Source: Chondrus crispus (Eukaryota > Rhodophyta > Florideophyceae > Gigartinales > Gigartinaceae). From it: a stretch of DNA of 64,000 bases. A program made the translations under genes and the position numbers. Position 1 is the first letter of the stretch, and each line of letters begins with the position of its first letter. The stretch spans positions 62,001 to 126,000 of the forward strand of contig NW_005179158.1 in the NCBI RefSeq assembly GCF_000350225.1, written 5' to 3'. Of the stretch, positions 1 through 10,700 are shown piece by piece. A model generated the notes under the pieces. It was given only the letters and a program-made list of their open reading frames with translations, ran no database searches and was not told where the DNA came from.

Positions 1-502
1 GTATACAGTTTAGAACTAACCAAACTAAAATCTCCCATGGTAGCTTGATGCAGTAGCGATAAATGCGGTCCACTACCTCTCGAGAGGTGGCTAGATGAGT
101 GTCTATCGGACCGTTAGTGCACATATGAGAACAAAAGTTGTTTTATTTTTTCTTGACAACGCAACAAGCGATTTCAGTTCATGTTTTGTAACCAGAAGGC
201 CATCACTGCAGGTAAAGCACATGGTTTTCGATTCTTACCGAAAACTGTCTCATTGGTACCCACATAGAGGCGTTCAAAGAAAAAGTCGGCTTACAACTAG
301 CATTTTTCTTAAAGCAAATTTTATACAAGTAGCATAGAAACTTCAGAAAAAATTTAAAATACTCAATCTACCAAAGAAAAATGGAAACCGTGGACATCAA
401 AGTTGAAAAGAAATAAAATTCACAGATTTTTATGTTGTGCTAATGCTTGGTCGGATAGACACTAGTGTCCTGACGACAAGAGGCTACCCTTCGAAGGATA
501 GG
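1..502. other. AT-rich non-coding flank, no gene seen
   Basis: No reading frame here has recognisable protein character; the longest open stretch (80 codons from 95) is low in complexity and has no motif. A short palindrome around CCTCTCGAGAGG lies at 76-87. The segment is the left flank of the Gypsy-A insertion and continues after the element at 6474. Confidence 0.6.
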
Positions 503-506
503 GTAC

Positions 507-877
507 TGTTGCACCTGCAGGGCCACGGATGGGAAGGGTCGGTAGAGCGCCGTGTGAATTATGGCGCACTATTCAAATAATGATGATATGCATTTATTAG
601 CGCGCCCTCTTGCTTGCATTTGATAGCAAATGCAAGAAGGTACTGTAGTGTTCGTATACTGTAACTGGTAGATGGTGTCTATTTAAGGCACCGGGCCCAC
701 GGTCCAATGGGGCCCGGCATCCAACTATCGAGAAGTAAATCAATTGTGTACTGTCAACGGTGTTGTTTCTGTTGTGGCTGTTTGTCACTGTAGACAGCTG
801 CCTGCTGTCGCCAACCTGGGTCGCCTGTCTGGCTCCCGGGTCTACCGTCAAGGCGCTCACGTCTGTAAGACGTGACA
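507..877 (+). repeat. 5' LTR of Gypsy-A
   Basis: 371 bp, TGTTG...TGACA, nearly identical to 6099-6469. It is preceded by the target copy GTAC. No convincing tRNA primer-binding site is visible directly downstream. Confidence 0.95.
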
Positions 878-954
878 TAAAAACGTTTTTACCGCGCGTG
901 GCTGTTTCGCCACCGGACGAGCTAGCAAGGTACGTACAGGGTACGTGAAGACAT

Positions 955-2322
955 ATGCGTCGTGGTACGAGGAGCAACCCGGACAACGGCGGAAACGCCG
1001 CGGGTCCCTCAGACGCAAGCGAGACGGGTGTGTCATCGTCAGGGGAGGAGTACGACATCCCCCAGACGGACACTGTTCAGCCCGTTCTCGAGCCGTCGCC
1101 GGCAGAGCCAGGTTTAGGGCAGGCCGAGACGACGGAGAAGACTGTCAAGTCAAGCCAGGTGCTCTCAGGACCGGACCCAGCACCGACTGCGGCAGCAAAC
1201 CACCTCGAGCGCGTCTTAGTCGATATGACCAACGCTCTGAGAGAGGTGACGGCGCGTTCCATAGCGCAGGAGGAAAGCATGGGGCAGTTACAGGAGCGGT
1301 TGAGCAAGGTGGAATGGGAAGCAAGTCAGCCGCAGGGCCCCTCTGCTCAGAAGGCCCAGGTGCCCTATCAACCGACGGAGGATGGTAACCGGAGTGATGG
1401 GGAGTACTGGCACTCGGAGCTGTCGGAGGGGGAACGCGCGCCGCGTAGCAAGTCCGCTCCACAGCCAGTAGCAAGGTCAGCAGCTGCTCGTAGTCGCGCC
1501 CATCGTCCTGTAGAGCGCTCCCTGAAAGTAGCAGAGTATGAAGTCTACCCTACCTCGGTCGCCTACAAGATCTACAAGAGCGCATTGGAGCACGCGCGTT
1601 GTAAGAAGATTGGCGACGGTTCATTCTTCGACTCCAAGCGTACATGGGAAAGGCTGCTCAAGGATTTCCCCATCATGGAATCGTCCGAACGTCGGCTGCT
1701 CCCGTATGCTTTCGAAAAGGACGCGCGTCGGGTCTACGAGGAGGTCGCGAGCATGCACACGGAGGCATCGGCTGCGGAGTTGTGGGGCCTGTTGGAGACC
1801 CGTCTGTGCAACAAGACGCACCGCAGCGCGCTACAGGATAAGTTCTTCGAGATGCGCTGGAGTGAGAAGAAGGAGTCCGTGGCACAGTATGCCGAGCGTC
1901 TCCGCTCCGCGTCCATGGCACTGCCCACGCCCATCGAGGGCGACGTGCTGCTCAACAGGTTCAAGGCCGGCTTACCGCAGAAGCTGCAAGACCAGGCCGT
2001 CCTTGTCATGGGAGATTTCGATACTGTAGTCTCATCGGTTTCCCGGCTGTCCACGGCGCAGCAAAATTTGCACCGTGAGTCTATTCGCGAGGTCAAGGAG
2101 CACACGGGCCACGGCGCCCCGCAGCAACCCGAGGGCAGCAATGCCAGCAATGAAAGCCGTTTCGCGCACGTAAAGTGCCATTTCTGTCTACAGCTAGGGC
2201 ACATTGCCCGGTTCTGCGACAAGAAGAAGGCCCTCAAGGGCAAGGAGTACACCGCCCGACCGGCGTCTCGTCCAGAGCAGGGAAACGGGCTGGGGGGTGC
2301 AACTCCCCCGGTACGGAAGTAG
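955..2322 (+). CDS. Gag of Gypsy-A
   Basis: Uninterrupted frame of 455 codons, 78 bp after the 5' LTR. The N-terminal third is acidic and polar. A central retrotransposon-gag region follows at about residues 190-360. A CX2CX4HX4C zinc knuckle has Cys408, Cys411, His416 and Cys421. Such proteins form the virus-like particle and bind the element RNA. The start is the first Met with a long open frame; a frame in another register at 945 has no gag character. The 3' end overlaps the pol frame by about 150 bp. Confidence 0.88.
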   Translation: MRRGTRSNPDNGGNAAGPSDASETGVSSSGEEYDIPQTDTVQPVLEPSPAEPGLGQAETTEKTVKSSQVLSGPDPAPTAAANHLERVLVDMTNALREVTARSIAQEESMGQLQERLSKVEWEASQPQGPSAQKAQVPYQPTEDGNRSDGEYWHSELSEGERAPRSKSAPQPVARSAAARSRAHRPVERSLKVAEYEVYPTSVAYKIYKSALEHARCKKIGDGSFFDSKRTWERLLKDFPIMESSERRLLPYAFEKDARRVYEEVASMHTEASAAELWGLLETRLCNKTHRSALQDKFFEMRWSEKKESVAQYAERLRSASMALPTPIEGDVLLNRFKAGLPQKLQDQAVLVMGDFDTVVSSVSRLSTAQQNLHRESIREVKEHTGHGAPQQPEGSNASNESRFAHVKCHFCLQLGHIARFCDKKKALKGKEYTARPASRPEQGNGLGGATPPVRK

Positions 2323-5300
2323 ACTCGGCCGCGGAGACGGTTGGGAGGGGCAAGCGCGAGTCGGTGTGCGCTTGCCGGGAGCCGCAGCGGCGGGAGAAGT
2401 TGTCGGAAGACGACGTAGCCGTCAAGGTGGGGGTGTTTGGCGAGGAGGTAATGGTGCCCATTGACACAGCAGCATTGTCAATTTGGGTGGACCATGAGTG
2501 GTACCGGGCCCACGGCGGGCGAGTACGGGCCACGGGGGGATCCGCCTGTGCAGCAGACGGACGGGAGATTGGGGTGATTGGAACTGGGAGATTGGAGTTC
2601 AGTTTCTGGGGACTACAGTGCAGTGAAGAGGTACGCGTCATGTCGTCGCTACCAGATAAGATGTTGATCGGGAGGCGTTTCTGGCGGAAGATGGGACTGC
2701 ACCTGGACTTGGAGCAGGACTGTGCTTCTGTGAAGTGGGGTGACAAACGGATACAGGGACCGGTGGGCAGTCGCGTCAACCGGGGAAGGGATGAGTCTGG
2801 GGAATCTGTGCGCGCCGTGATCGAGGATGCAGATGTCGATCAAGCGCTCAAGGATATGGATTTCAGGGCATTCTCTTCTAGTCCCGCGAAGCGCAATCAC
2901 CTACGGAAGCTACTGTGGAAGCGCCGAGACATATTCAAAGGGCTGGGCAGGATTGCGGGAACGCAGCATGTCATTGCTCTGAAACCCGACGCCAAGCCTG
3001 TCTGCGAGCCCATTCGTCGCCGGTCGCCAAAGGAAGAGGAGGTGGAGCGTGCTGCAATGCACAAGCTCATCAAGATGGGTGTACTGGAACCAGCAGTGTC
3101 CCCCTGGGCGGCGAACAATGTATTCGTCCGCAAGAAAGATGGGGGGATACGCGTGACATCGGACTTCCGACGTCTCAATGATCTTACTGTAACGGACTCA
3201 TACCCCATGGAGAACGTAAGAGATACACTGGACTGGCTCGCTACTAAGAAGGTGTTCTCTGTATTCGATCTAAAGGACGGGTTCTATCAGGTGGAACTTC
3301 ATCCAGACTCACGAGCATGCACAGCGATACGTACTGTACTCGGTCTACTACAGTTCACGCGGCTCCCGCAAGGATTGAAGAACTCCCCCGGAACGTTTCA
3401 GAGAATCATCAACCTGATTCTGGGAGCACGTAAGGGACAAGATGTGCTGGCGTTCATGGATGACACCAGCATCGGGACCGCTAATGAAGATGAGCATCTG
3501 GAATCCTTAGCTTCAATACTGGATATACTGTACGAGGCTGGCGTACGTCTCAAGCTCTCCAAGTGCGAATTCGGTGTGCGTAGTGCGGAGATACTGGGAC
3601 ACGTTGTTGATGAACGTGGACTACGACCATCCGATAAGCACGTCGAGGCTATCCGACGCTTGGAGATGCCTCAGTCAGGAGACGAGCTGATGCGCTTCCT
3701 TGGGCTGGTGAACTACTTTGCTGATTTCGTAGACCACTTCGCGGAAACCGCTGCGCCACTGTATGAAGTACTGAAGGGCACAGGGTTCTCTAAGAAGCGT
3801 CGGCATGGACAACGGCTGGTGATACCGGATTGGAAGGAGCGATGGGGAGCAGTACAGACGAAGGCCTGGGAGGAATTGAAGGAATCGTTGTGCGACCCGG
3901 AGATTCTGGCTGCGCCAGTGCGCGGAGCTCCCAAGCAAGTCATGACTGACGCTAGTGCTTACGGGCTGGGTGGGGTGCTACTGCAGCAAGAGAAGGACGG
4001 CAAGTGGCGCCCAGTATCGTTTACCAGCCGGACTCTGAAGAAGTCAGAACGCAACTACGCCCCGACCGAACGAGAATGCTTGGCAGTAATCCATGCATTG
4101 CTCAAATGGCGGCACTACCTACACGGCGAACAGTTTACTGTAGTCACGGACCACATGTCGTTGAAATGGTTGCTGAGTCTAAAGGACCCCCGTGAGAAGT
4201 TAGCACGGTGGGTGATAGACGTGCAGGACTTCGACTTTATAGTTGAGCACCGTGCCGGCCCAGAATTGGTAGTACCGGACGCACTCAGTAGGGATGCTGT
4301 ACCCAAGCCGCTCTGTCAGCGCTGCTACTGTCCTATTGACAAGCTAAGGATGGAGGAGCTAGGTCAAGCGGAAGCAGACGAGCAAGTGGCAGCGGTAAAC
4401 GAGGCTGTCGCACCAACCATCACGGGACTGGGGGCGCCGGGAACGGGACCTACGGACGGACAGCTGCGAGCTGCGCAGGTCGCGGAGTACGGCGATTTGG
4501 AGGAGCACGCACGGACTAGCAAGAGATTTCTGGTGGACGATGTCGGGTTGCTACGCAACGCCAAGCGAGATGAATTGCCAATAGTGGTGCCGAGGGCGAT
4601 GGTCAAGAATGTGCTGACGTTCGTTCATGGGTCAAGACTGACAGGACACTACGGACTACAGAGGACGATGGCTAAGCTGCTGGGTCGCTTCTGGTGGAAG
4701 GGCATGGCTCGAGACGTTGCACGCTTCGTCAAAGACTGTCTACAGTGTACTGTAGCCGAGGACCGGCAACCGGGAATCCAGGCGTTACTGGAGCTGAGGC
4801 ATCCAGAAAGACGGTTCCAACTAGTCGCATTCGACGTGCAGACAATTACACCCCGGACGAAGAAAGGTAACATCAAGGTATTAGCTATAATTGATGTGTT
4901 CACTCGGTTCGTACGGGCGAAAGCAATCCCGGACGAGAAAGCTGAAACCATAGCCAGGGTGCTTATTGAGGAGTGGATATCAGTGTTTGGTCTGATGGAA
5001 GGGATGTTGTCAGATGGAGGAACGAACATCGTTAGCGATGTAATCAAAGAGCTCTACAGTATGCTGGGAATCGGACGAATTCAGACATACCCGCTGCACC
5101 CTCAAGCAAACGGTACAGTTGAACGCTGGAACAGGACGCTGACTCGGGACCTAGCCAGCTTCATGGCGACTGGGGATGCGGACTGGGATGCGCATATGGC
5201 TCTGGCATGCCTTCGATACAATACTGGCATATGCGCGGGTACCGGCATGACGCCCTACAAAGCTATGTTCGGCGTGGAAGCCTTCGAGGCATGGGGCGAA

Positions 5301-6041
5301 GTCGACCGGGCCTGCTTCGAGGATGAGCCGGACAGTCTCGCTAAACGACTGGCACTGCTACACCAGCAGCTGCTGGGGAAAGGCAACAAGTCCAGGGCCC
5401 GGGCGAAGAAGCAGTTCGACAAGAAAGTGAACCCGGAGGAGTACCAGGTTGGGGACAGGGTGCTGTTGTGGTCGGTCAAGGTCAGCAAGGCGGAGGGCAA
5501 GAAGATTGTCAAGCCGTGGATTGGTCCGTACACTGTACTGTCTAGGCTGGGACGCATCGGGTACGAATTGAAGGCTGAGGTGGGGAACAGTGTAGTACGA
5601 GTCCACGCGAACCGTTTGCGGAAGATTCCGGATGGTGTGGTGGAGACTGGCAACCCAGAGGACGGGGTGTTTCCTGACAGCCTACGGACACTGGACCGCA
5701 TCGTCACAACGCAAGTACGAAGGAACAAGGAGAACGGGGAAATGGAGCGTCATTTCAAAGTTCGTATCAGTGGGAGTCGCTCTAGCTGCTGGACTCCAGA
5801 GTCAGACCTGCCCACTACCATCATCAAGCTGTACGACAGCCGGGAGGGGGCCGCGACAGGGAGCGGGACGTCGCCAACGCAACTGGAGGCTGAGGACTCA
5901 GGGGAAGAGAGCGATGAGGCTACGGAGGCGGTCGCGCGTTTGGTCGAGGCGGTGGGCTACCGGAGGTTGGCTACGTGGGCGAAGTGTGAAGGTGGAGGAC
6001 TGATGCGGAGGGCAGACGCGGAGGACCTGGGTGGTGCGTAA
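2175..6041 (+). CDS. Pol of Gypsy-A (protease, RT, RNase H, integrase)
   Basis: Open frame of 1288 codons in the -1 register relative to gag. Parts in order: an aspartic-protease region with IDTAA near 2.46 kb; reverse transcriptase near 3.0-3.6 kb with LPQGLKNSP and an FMDD active-site box; RNase H near 3.9-4.3 kb (TDASAYGLGG); an integrase HHCC finger and DDE core near 4.6-5.3 kb; and a C-terminal tail with a CWTPESDLP box that resembles the end of a chromodomain. The Met at 2175 is only the first in frame; translation is expected to come from a gag-pol frameshift, so the true N-terminus is unknown. Confidence 0.9.
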   Translation: MPFLSTARAHCPVLRQEEGPQGQGVHRPTGVSSRAGKRAGGCNSPGTEVDSAAETVGRGKRESVCACREPQRREKLSEDDVAVKVGVFGEEVMVPIDTAALSIWVDHEWYRAHGGRVRATGGSACAADGREIGVIGTGRLEFSFWGLQCSEEVRVMSSLPDKMLIGRRFWRKMGLHLDLEQDCASVKWGDKRIQGPVGSRVNRGRDESGESVRAVIEDADVDQALKDMDFRAFSSSPAKRNHLRKLLWKRRDIFKGLGRIAGTQHVIALKPDAKPVCEPIRRRSPKEEEVERAAMHKLIKMGVLEPAVSPWAANNVFVRKKDGGIRVTSDFRRLNDLTVTDSYPMENVRDTLDWLATKKVFSVFDLKDGFYQVELHPDSRACTAIRTVLGLLQFTRLPQGLKNSPGTFQRIINLILGARKGQDVLAFMDDTSIGTANEDEHLESLASILDILYEAGVRLKLSKCEFGVRSAEILGHVVDERGLRPSDKHVEAIRRLEMPQSGDELMRFLGLVNYFADFVDHFAETAAPLYEVLKGTGFSKKRRHGQRLVIPDWKERWGAVQTKAWEELKESLCDPEILAAPVRGAPKQVMTDASAYGLGGVLLQQEKDGKWRPVSFTSRTLKKSERNYAPTERECLAVIHALLKWRHYLHGEQFTVVTDHMSLKWLLSLKDPREKLARWVIDVQDFDFIVEHRAGPELVVPDALSRDAVPKPLCQRCYCPIDKLRMEELGQAEADEQVAAVNEAVAPTITGLGAPGTGPTDGQLRAAQVAEYGDLEEHARTSKRFLVDDVGLLRNAKRDELPIVVPRAMVKNVLTFVHGSRLTGHYGLQRTMAKLLGRFWWKGMARDVARFVKDCLQCTVAEDRQPGIQALLELRHPERRFQLVAFDVQTITPRTKKGNIKVLAIIDVFTRFVRAKAIPDEKAETIARVLIEEWISVFGLMEGMLSDGGTNIVSDVIKELYSMLGIGRIQTYPLHPQANGTVERWNRTLTRDLASFMATGDADWDAHMALACLRYNTGICAGTGMTPYKAMFGVEAFEAWGEVDRACFEDEPDSLAKRLALLHQQLLGKGNKSRARAKKQFDKKVNPEEYQVGDRVLLWSVKVSKAEGKKIVKPWIGPYTVLSRLGRIGYELKAEVGNSVVRVHANRLRKIPDGVVETGNPEDGVFPDSLRTLDRIVTTQVRRNKENGEMERHFKVRISGSRSSCWTPESDLPTTIIKLYDSREGAATGSGTSPTQLEAEDSGEESDEATEAVARLVEAVGYRRLATWAKCEGGGLMRRADAEDLGGA

Positions 6042-6098
6042 AGGAGGACCCGCGAGTTGGGCGAAGCCGCGCGGCGGACTGAGGCTACAAGGCACGAA

Positions 6099-6469
6099 TG
6101 TTGCACCTGCAGGGCCACGGATGGGAAGGGTCGGTAGAGCGCCGTGTGAATTATGGCGCACTATTCAAATAATGATGATATGCATTTATTAGCCCGCCCT
6201 CTTGCTTGCATTTGATAGCAAATGCAAGAAGGTACTGTAGTGTTCGTATACTGTAACTGGTAGATGGTGTCTATTTAAGGCACCGGGCCCACGGTCCAAT
6301 GGGGCCCGGCATCCAACTATCGAGAAGTAAATCAATTGTGTACTGTCAACGGTGTTGTTTCTGTTGTGGCTGTTTGTCACTGTAGACAGCTGCCTGCTGT
6401 CGCCAACCTGGGTCGCCTGTCTGGCTCCCGGGTCTACCGTCAAGGCGCTCACGTCTGTAAGACGTGACA
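6099..6469 (+). repeat. 3' LTR of Gypsy-A
   Basis: 371 bp, nearly identical to the copy at 507-877, followed by the target copy GTAC at 6470-6473. No long polypurine tract is obvious just upstream. Confidence 0.95.
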
Positions 6470-6473
6470 GTAC

Positions 6474-6828
6474 CTTTCAACCAATTTTTTCTGCACCTGT
6501 GCTTGCTCAACAACAAGGAAACAAGTACCCTCCCCACATTTGACTTGTGCGTTGCTGAAAGATGGATTTTGGTGAGATCAGCACATCTTCTCCGGCTATT
6601 TTTAGATGCCCCAAAAAGAACCCTTTTGGACCGACCTCAAAACGCTATTTGTTACTGTCATCGAAACTAAAACGCCTGTTTAAAATGTCAACCAGGTATT
6701 GAAACTTGATTATAATTTTAACCTTTCTGTGCACTGACGTTGTCAACAACTGCTATCCCAATGATTCGCAAGATCCTATTGCCAAGGGCATGTACGTTTA
6801 AGAAATGGCGTCCAAACTGACTTTATTA
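6474..6828. other. Non-coding flank right of Gypsy-A
   Basis: AT-rich DNA that resumes the sequence interrupted at 506. I see no gene, RNA or repeat of note. Confidence 0.55.
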
Positions 6829-6832
6829 TAAA

Positions 6833-7167
6833 TTAGCGCACTGGTTGCCTTGCTCTAAGAGCATTATAATTATAAATTAGCGCACTGCTTGCCCCGCTCA
6901 AAAATCCGCAACACAACCAATTCGTCGCCTTATCCGANNNNNNNNNNNNNNNNNNNNNNNNNNNNNNNNNNNNNNNNNNNNNNNNNNNNNNNNNNNNNNN
7001 NNNNNNNNNNNNNNNNNNNNNNNNNNNNNNNNNNNNNAAAGTGCTCTCACTGAGTTTCAAGATCTAATAGCCACGCAGGCAGAGCAGCTCTAAGAGCAGC
7101 TCTAAGAGCAAGGCAACCAGTGCGCTAATTTATAATTATAATGCTCTTAGAGCAAGAATTAGCGCAC
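6833..7167. repeat. Fold-back repeat with TTAGCGCAC ends, containing a gap
   Basis: The unit TTAGCGCACTGGTTGCC followed by TTGCTC occurs at 6833-6855 in direct orientation and at 7106-7128 in inverted orientation. Each is followed by a near-identical AT-rich linker (TAAGAGCATTATAATTATAA) and a second, partial TTAGCGCAC unit, so the arms extend to about 60 bp. A short direct repeat, CGCAACACAAC plus TTCGTCGCC, lies near 6908 and 7198. A third copy of the unit stands at 13855. This looks like a non-autonomous terminal-inverted-repeat transposon; no transposase is visible, and 100 bp of N hide the centre. Confidence 0.6.
6938..7037. other. Assembly gap (100 N)
   Basis: Exactly 100 N, the usual placeholder for a gap of unknown length. 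It sits at the centre of an inverted repeat, a common cause of assembly breaks. Confidence 0.98.
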
Positions 7168-7398
7168 ATTTTTACCCATGCAGCGCTCTAAAGAGTGCGC
7201 AACACAACAAGTTCGTCGCCATATGTGACGGCCCGCAGGGGGCCGAGTATTAGTTTTTCCCAAGTTTTTCGCCAAGACAAGGGGTCTGAAGCACGGCGCA
7301 TATAGCACTCGAAAGATGATTGGTTATAGTGATTATGAAATATCGATGAATTCTGAGTGATCGCGTGCTATATCCATTTCTATCCTGCGCCAGGAAAG

Positions 7399-7796
7399 TG
7401 TTGCCCTGAATTGCGCCCTGTGCACCTTTCCCTCTCCGAATTTTTGCGCTGCGAAAGCGTCGAGGCTCCACTTGTACTCTATTCAATAGATGCTCCACGC
7501 GTTACGTCCTATCTTCGTTTTTCCCTCGTCACCACCGACATCTTCTAGACTGATCTATCGCGCGCGTCTTCGGAATCTTATACCACGCCTGACTATCTGC
7601 GGGCGAAGAGAGAGGGCAGAACTTCAGTAAACACCACCCACTTCGTATTCACACGACTTGCTCAACCTCTCACCCTGCGAGTGCATCTACGCATCCGGGC
7701 GCCTCGCTCTATCTCATACTTCACCCGTGCCTCTGCCACCACCGGCGCCTGGCACGAGGTCTTTACTCGTAACGTGTGCATCCCAGTTGCGCGTCA
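7399..7796 (+). repeat. 5' LTR of Copia-B
   Basis: 398 bp, same length as the copy at 12810-13207 and with only a handful of mismatches, mostly near the 5' edge. A modest age is inferred. Confidence 0.92.
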
Positions 7797-10700
7797 TTCC
7801 GGAATTAGTGCACTGGTGCGCGTCCCCGCATCATACACCTCGGCTGCTTTGTGAGCCGTACCTTATCTCGGCAACTATTTGCATTTGTTTCGATATCTTT
7901 ATTTACTTGCGGCTGCTTGGTGCGCCTCCTGCAAAATTCTATTGATCAATTGTCCGTTTTGCTTGGGGCAACATCCAAATTCAATACCGGGATATTCTGC
8001 CGCTTCGTGAACTCGGCCTCTTCCCGTTGAACTGATCCCCAATTGTATTGTTTCGCACCGATATTGCTTCTAACCCCCTTGACCCTGAACCATGGCTAAT
8101 CCGGCCAGTTCTTCGGCTGTTTCACAGCCCCTATTGCCGTATCCGGCAATGACAGCACTCTAATCGGTATCCGAGATGGTATGCAAGGCTGGATCGACAT
8201 GAACCTTCAAGGAGAGGCACCGTTCAACGCCTTTCTTGAAGACATGCACCCTTCAGTGCTTTACACAAAAGCTTTCATATCCTCGCCAGTGATTCATCGC
8301 AAGCTTCGGGACCTCCTTTTCAATCGTGGGGTCGCTATTCGCAAGGCTCGTGGACTGTCAATGCTCAACGCGTTGATGGAGTTGTACCCGGACGAGCAAG
8401 ACCGAAAACTAGCGAAAGCTCTTGTAATTCCGTCGGCATTCTCAGCCAATGCGTCAGGCGCTGGAGAGCGTTCTGGAGCTGGAAACGTCCGCACTGCAGC
8501 TCCGCGCCAATCGGATGGCCACGGACATCGAGTGGCAAACAAGTACAAGAACGAGAGCAGCAAGTACTCAGGTGCTATTGGCGAGTCTTAGATTGAGTTT
8601 GCGGAAGCGTAACGCCGCTATCTCGCCGACTGCGACATTCTACCATCCGAAGGATCCAATTTTATCCACAACGTTCTTCGTGGAGAGGCTTTGCGATTCT
8701 ATACGCATCATGCCCCGTTTGCCTCGCTTGAAATTGCCATCAAAGCCATTGAGTCTGAGTTCAACTCTCGAACTCGGCAAAATCAAGTGAAGAACGAGCT
8801 TGCCGATCTTCGTCTGCCCCTCTTCATGACATCTAAGAATATCTCGACACGTGAAGCCCTTGAGTTTATCCGCTCAGAAATCTCCGCAAAGATATACCTT
8901 TGCCCCGAAGAATACAGGACCGAGTCCCACAAGAGGCAGTATCTTCAAGACGCCGTAGTTGGCCTGGAATGGTCTTGTGACCCTCTAAGTCGTGCTGAGT
9001 CTGGTAATTGGACATTCCAGAAGCTGTTCAGTGAGCTCTACGCAAGCATCGGAGCCTACGAAGAAGGAATTGTCGCGCTTCAGAGAGACAAGTCACAAAT
9101 TCGAAACGTCTCACCTCGCTCTCAAACTCCAGCTTACGAAATTCCTGGAACAACTGCTATTCCGATTCAGAATCCTTCCATACTCTTCACAGGGCAGCGA
9201 AAGTATGCTGTGCACCCAGAAAAGATCGTATCAAGGTTCGACTCGGAGATAAGAAATAAACGCCATCAGCGCCGCCTCTGCTACAACTGCAAATGTCCAG
9301 AACATTTCATTGCTCAGTGCCCGAAACCTGTGAGCGCCGAACAGGCCGCTTGCCGAGCATTCAGAAAGGTGCATTCAGAAAAGGACGCTAAGGTTGCTTT
9401 TGTGAATCTCGCGGACCAGTATGGATTCTTGGACAAAGAAAGCGATTCTGACTCGAAAAAAGACTTGTCTAGTCCGGGGTCCGACTCATCTCAATGTGAA
9501 CCTGCAGGAACTGAAGGAATCACATTCGTCAACTTCAATCTCACTGCAGAAGTTGAGAGAGTTCCTCACCATCCGTACGAGTTTTCGCAAGATTCAGACA
9601 ACTACGAGGCTTTTCTGGCACTCTCTGTTGTTCATGGTACAGACCAACTCCGTACCGATCTCAACCCTGCTGTATCACATGCAATGAATAACCTGGGAAC
9701 ACCTGAAATAAATATTTCAGGTCCATCATCTGCTCGAAAAACCCGGCTTCAGTCTATCGAAGAAGTTTTTGATACTTTCGAAGTCGCTCAGAGAAACTAC
9801 TCTTCATCTGAGTTTCAAGGATGCTGTATGGACACGGGAGCACAGTCCTCTGTAATTGGACTGAAACAAACAAAGGCCTACTGCCATCACACTGGTATTG
9901 AACTGCAATTCTTGGAAAGCGATCGCAGTTTCAGGTTTGCGAACATGACTTTCAAAAGTCTCGGGAAACTCCCAATCCGCGTTCCGGTTCCGAACCTATC
10001 TTTCATCGAGCAGCTTGTTGATGTCGTCGATGCCGATATTCCGCTCTTGCTTGGACTTGACGTACTTGATGAAAAAGGAATATACGTGAACAACGTGACG
10101 AACAAGCTGATACACCATCAAGATGGATGGAGTATGAACCTAACTCGAAAGTTCGGTCACATGTTTCTACTCTGGCCAGCACGCATTCTGTTCACAACCT
10201 CTGAGCTGCAGCGAATGCATAAGCATTTTTACCATCCAAGTGCTCAAAAAATGTTCAACCTCATAAAGCGCGCAGTTCCCGAGAAAGCGTCGACCGAGAC
10301 ACTGCGAGTTCTCCAGGAGATTTGTAATAACTGCGACCCTTGTCAGAGCATGGGTATCAAGCCGATAACCTTTCAGGTTACCATGCCTGATGGAATCATT
10401 TTTAACCACCAGCTCGCTCTGGACCTGATGTGGATTCAGTCGTCTTCACCACTTCATGTTGTTGACACGCACACACATTTCAGTGCCGCTCAGTTCCTTC
10501 AAGGTGGAGATGTTGAGAGCGTCTGGTTTGCCTTTCTCAGTTGCTGGGCATCCATTTACGTCGGTTTTCCAGACAGTTTCCTTGTCGACCAAGGCTCGGT
10601 CTTCACGTCTGAACGTTGGGCTAAAGTCGCTGCTGGTGCTGGTATCGAGATGCGTTTCACACCAACTGAGTCCCACAACTCTCTTGGATCTGGTGAACGC

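Larger units (their letters stand above)
507..6469 (+). mobile_element. Gypsy-A: Ty3/Gypsy LTR retrotransposon that looks whole
   Basis: Two 371 bp direct repeats beginning TGTTG and ending TGACA bound the element. I find about one mismatch between them, so the insertion is young. The 4 bp target duplication GTAC lies at 503-506 and 6470-6473. Inside are a gag frame and one long pol frame in the order protease, reverse transcriptase, RNase H, integrase, which is the Ty3/Gypsy order. The pol frame overlaps gag in the -1 frame, as expected for a family that makes Gag-Pol by frameshifting. No break is evident. Gypsy-D and Gypsy-E are relatives by protein sequence, LTR start and target duplication. 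Confidence 0.93.

Noticed and set aside
95-337. 80-codon frame at the left edge
   Set aside because: No domain, no protein-like composition and no context.
6833-7060. Open frame crossing the N gap
   Set aside because: The frame exists only because N codons are not stops; likewise the frames crossing 28726-28825.
7797-7825. AATTAGTGCACTGG just after the Copia-B 5' LTR as another transposon end
   Set aside because: A single short match inside the element leader without an inverted partner; probably chance.
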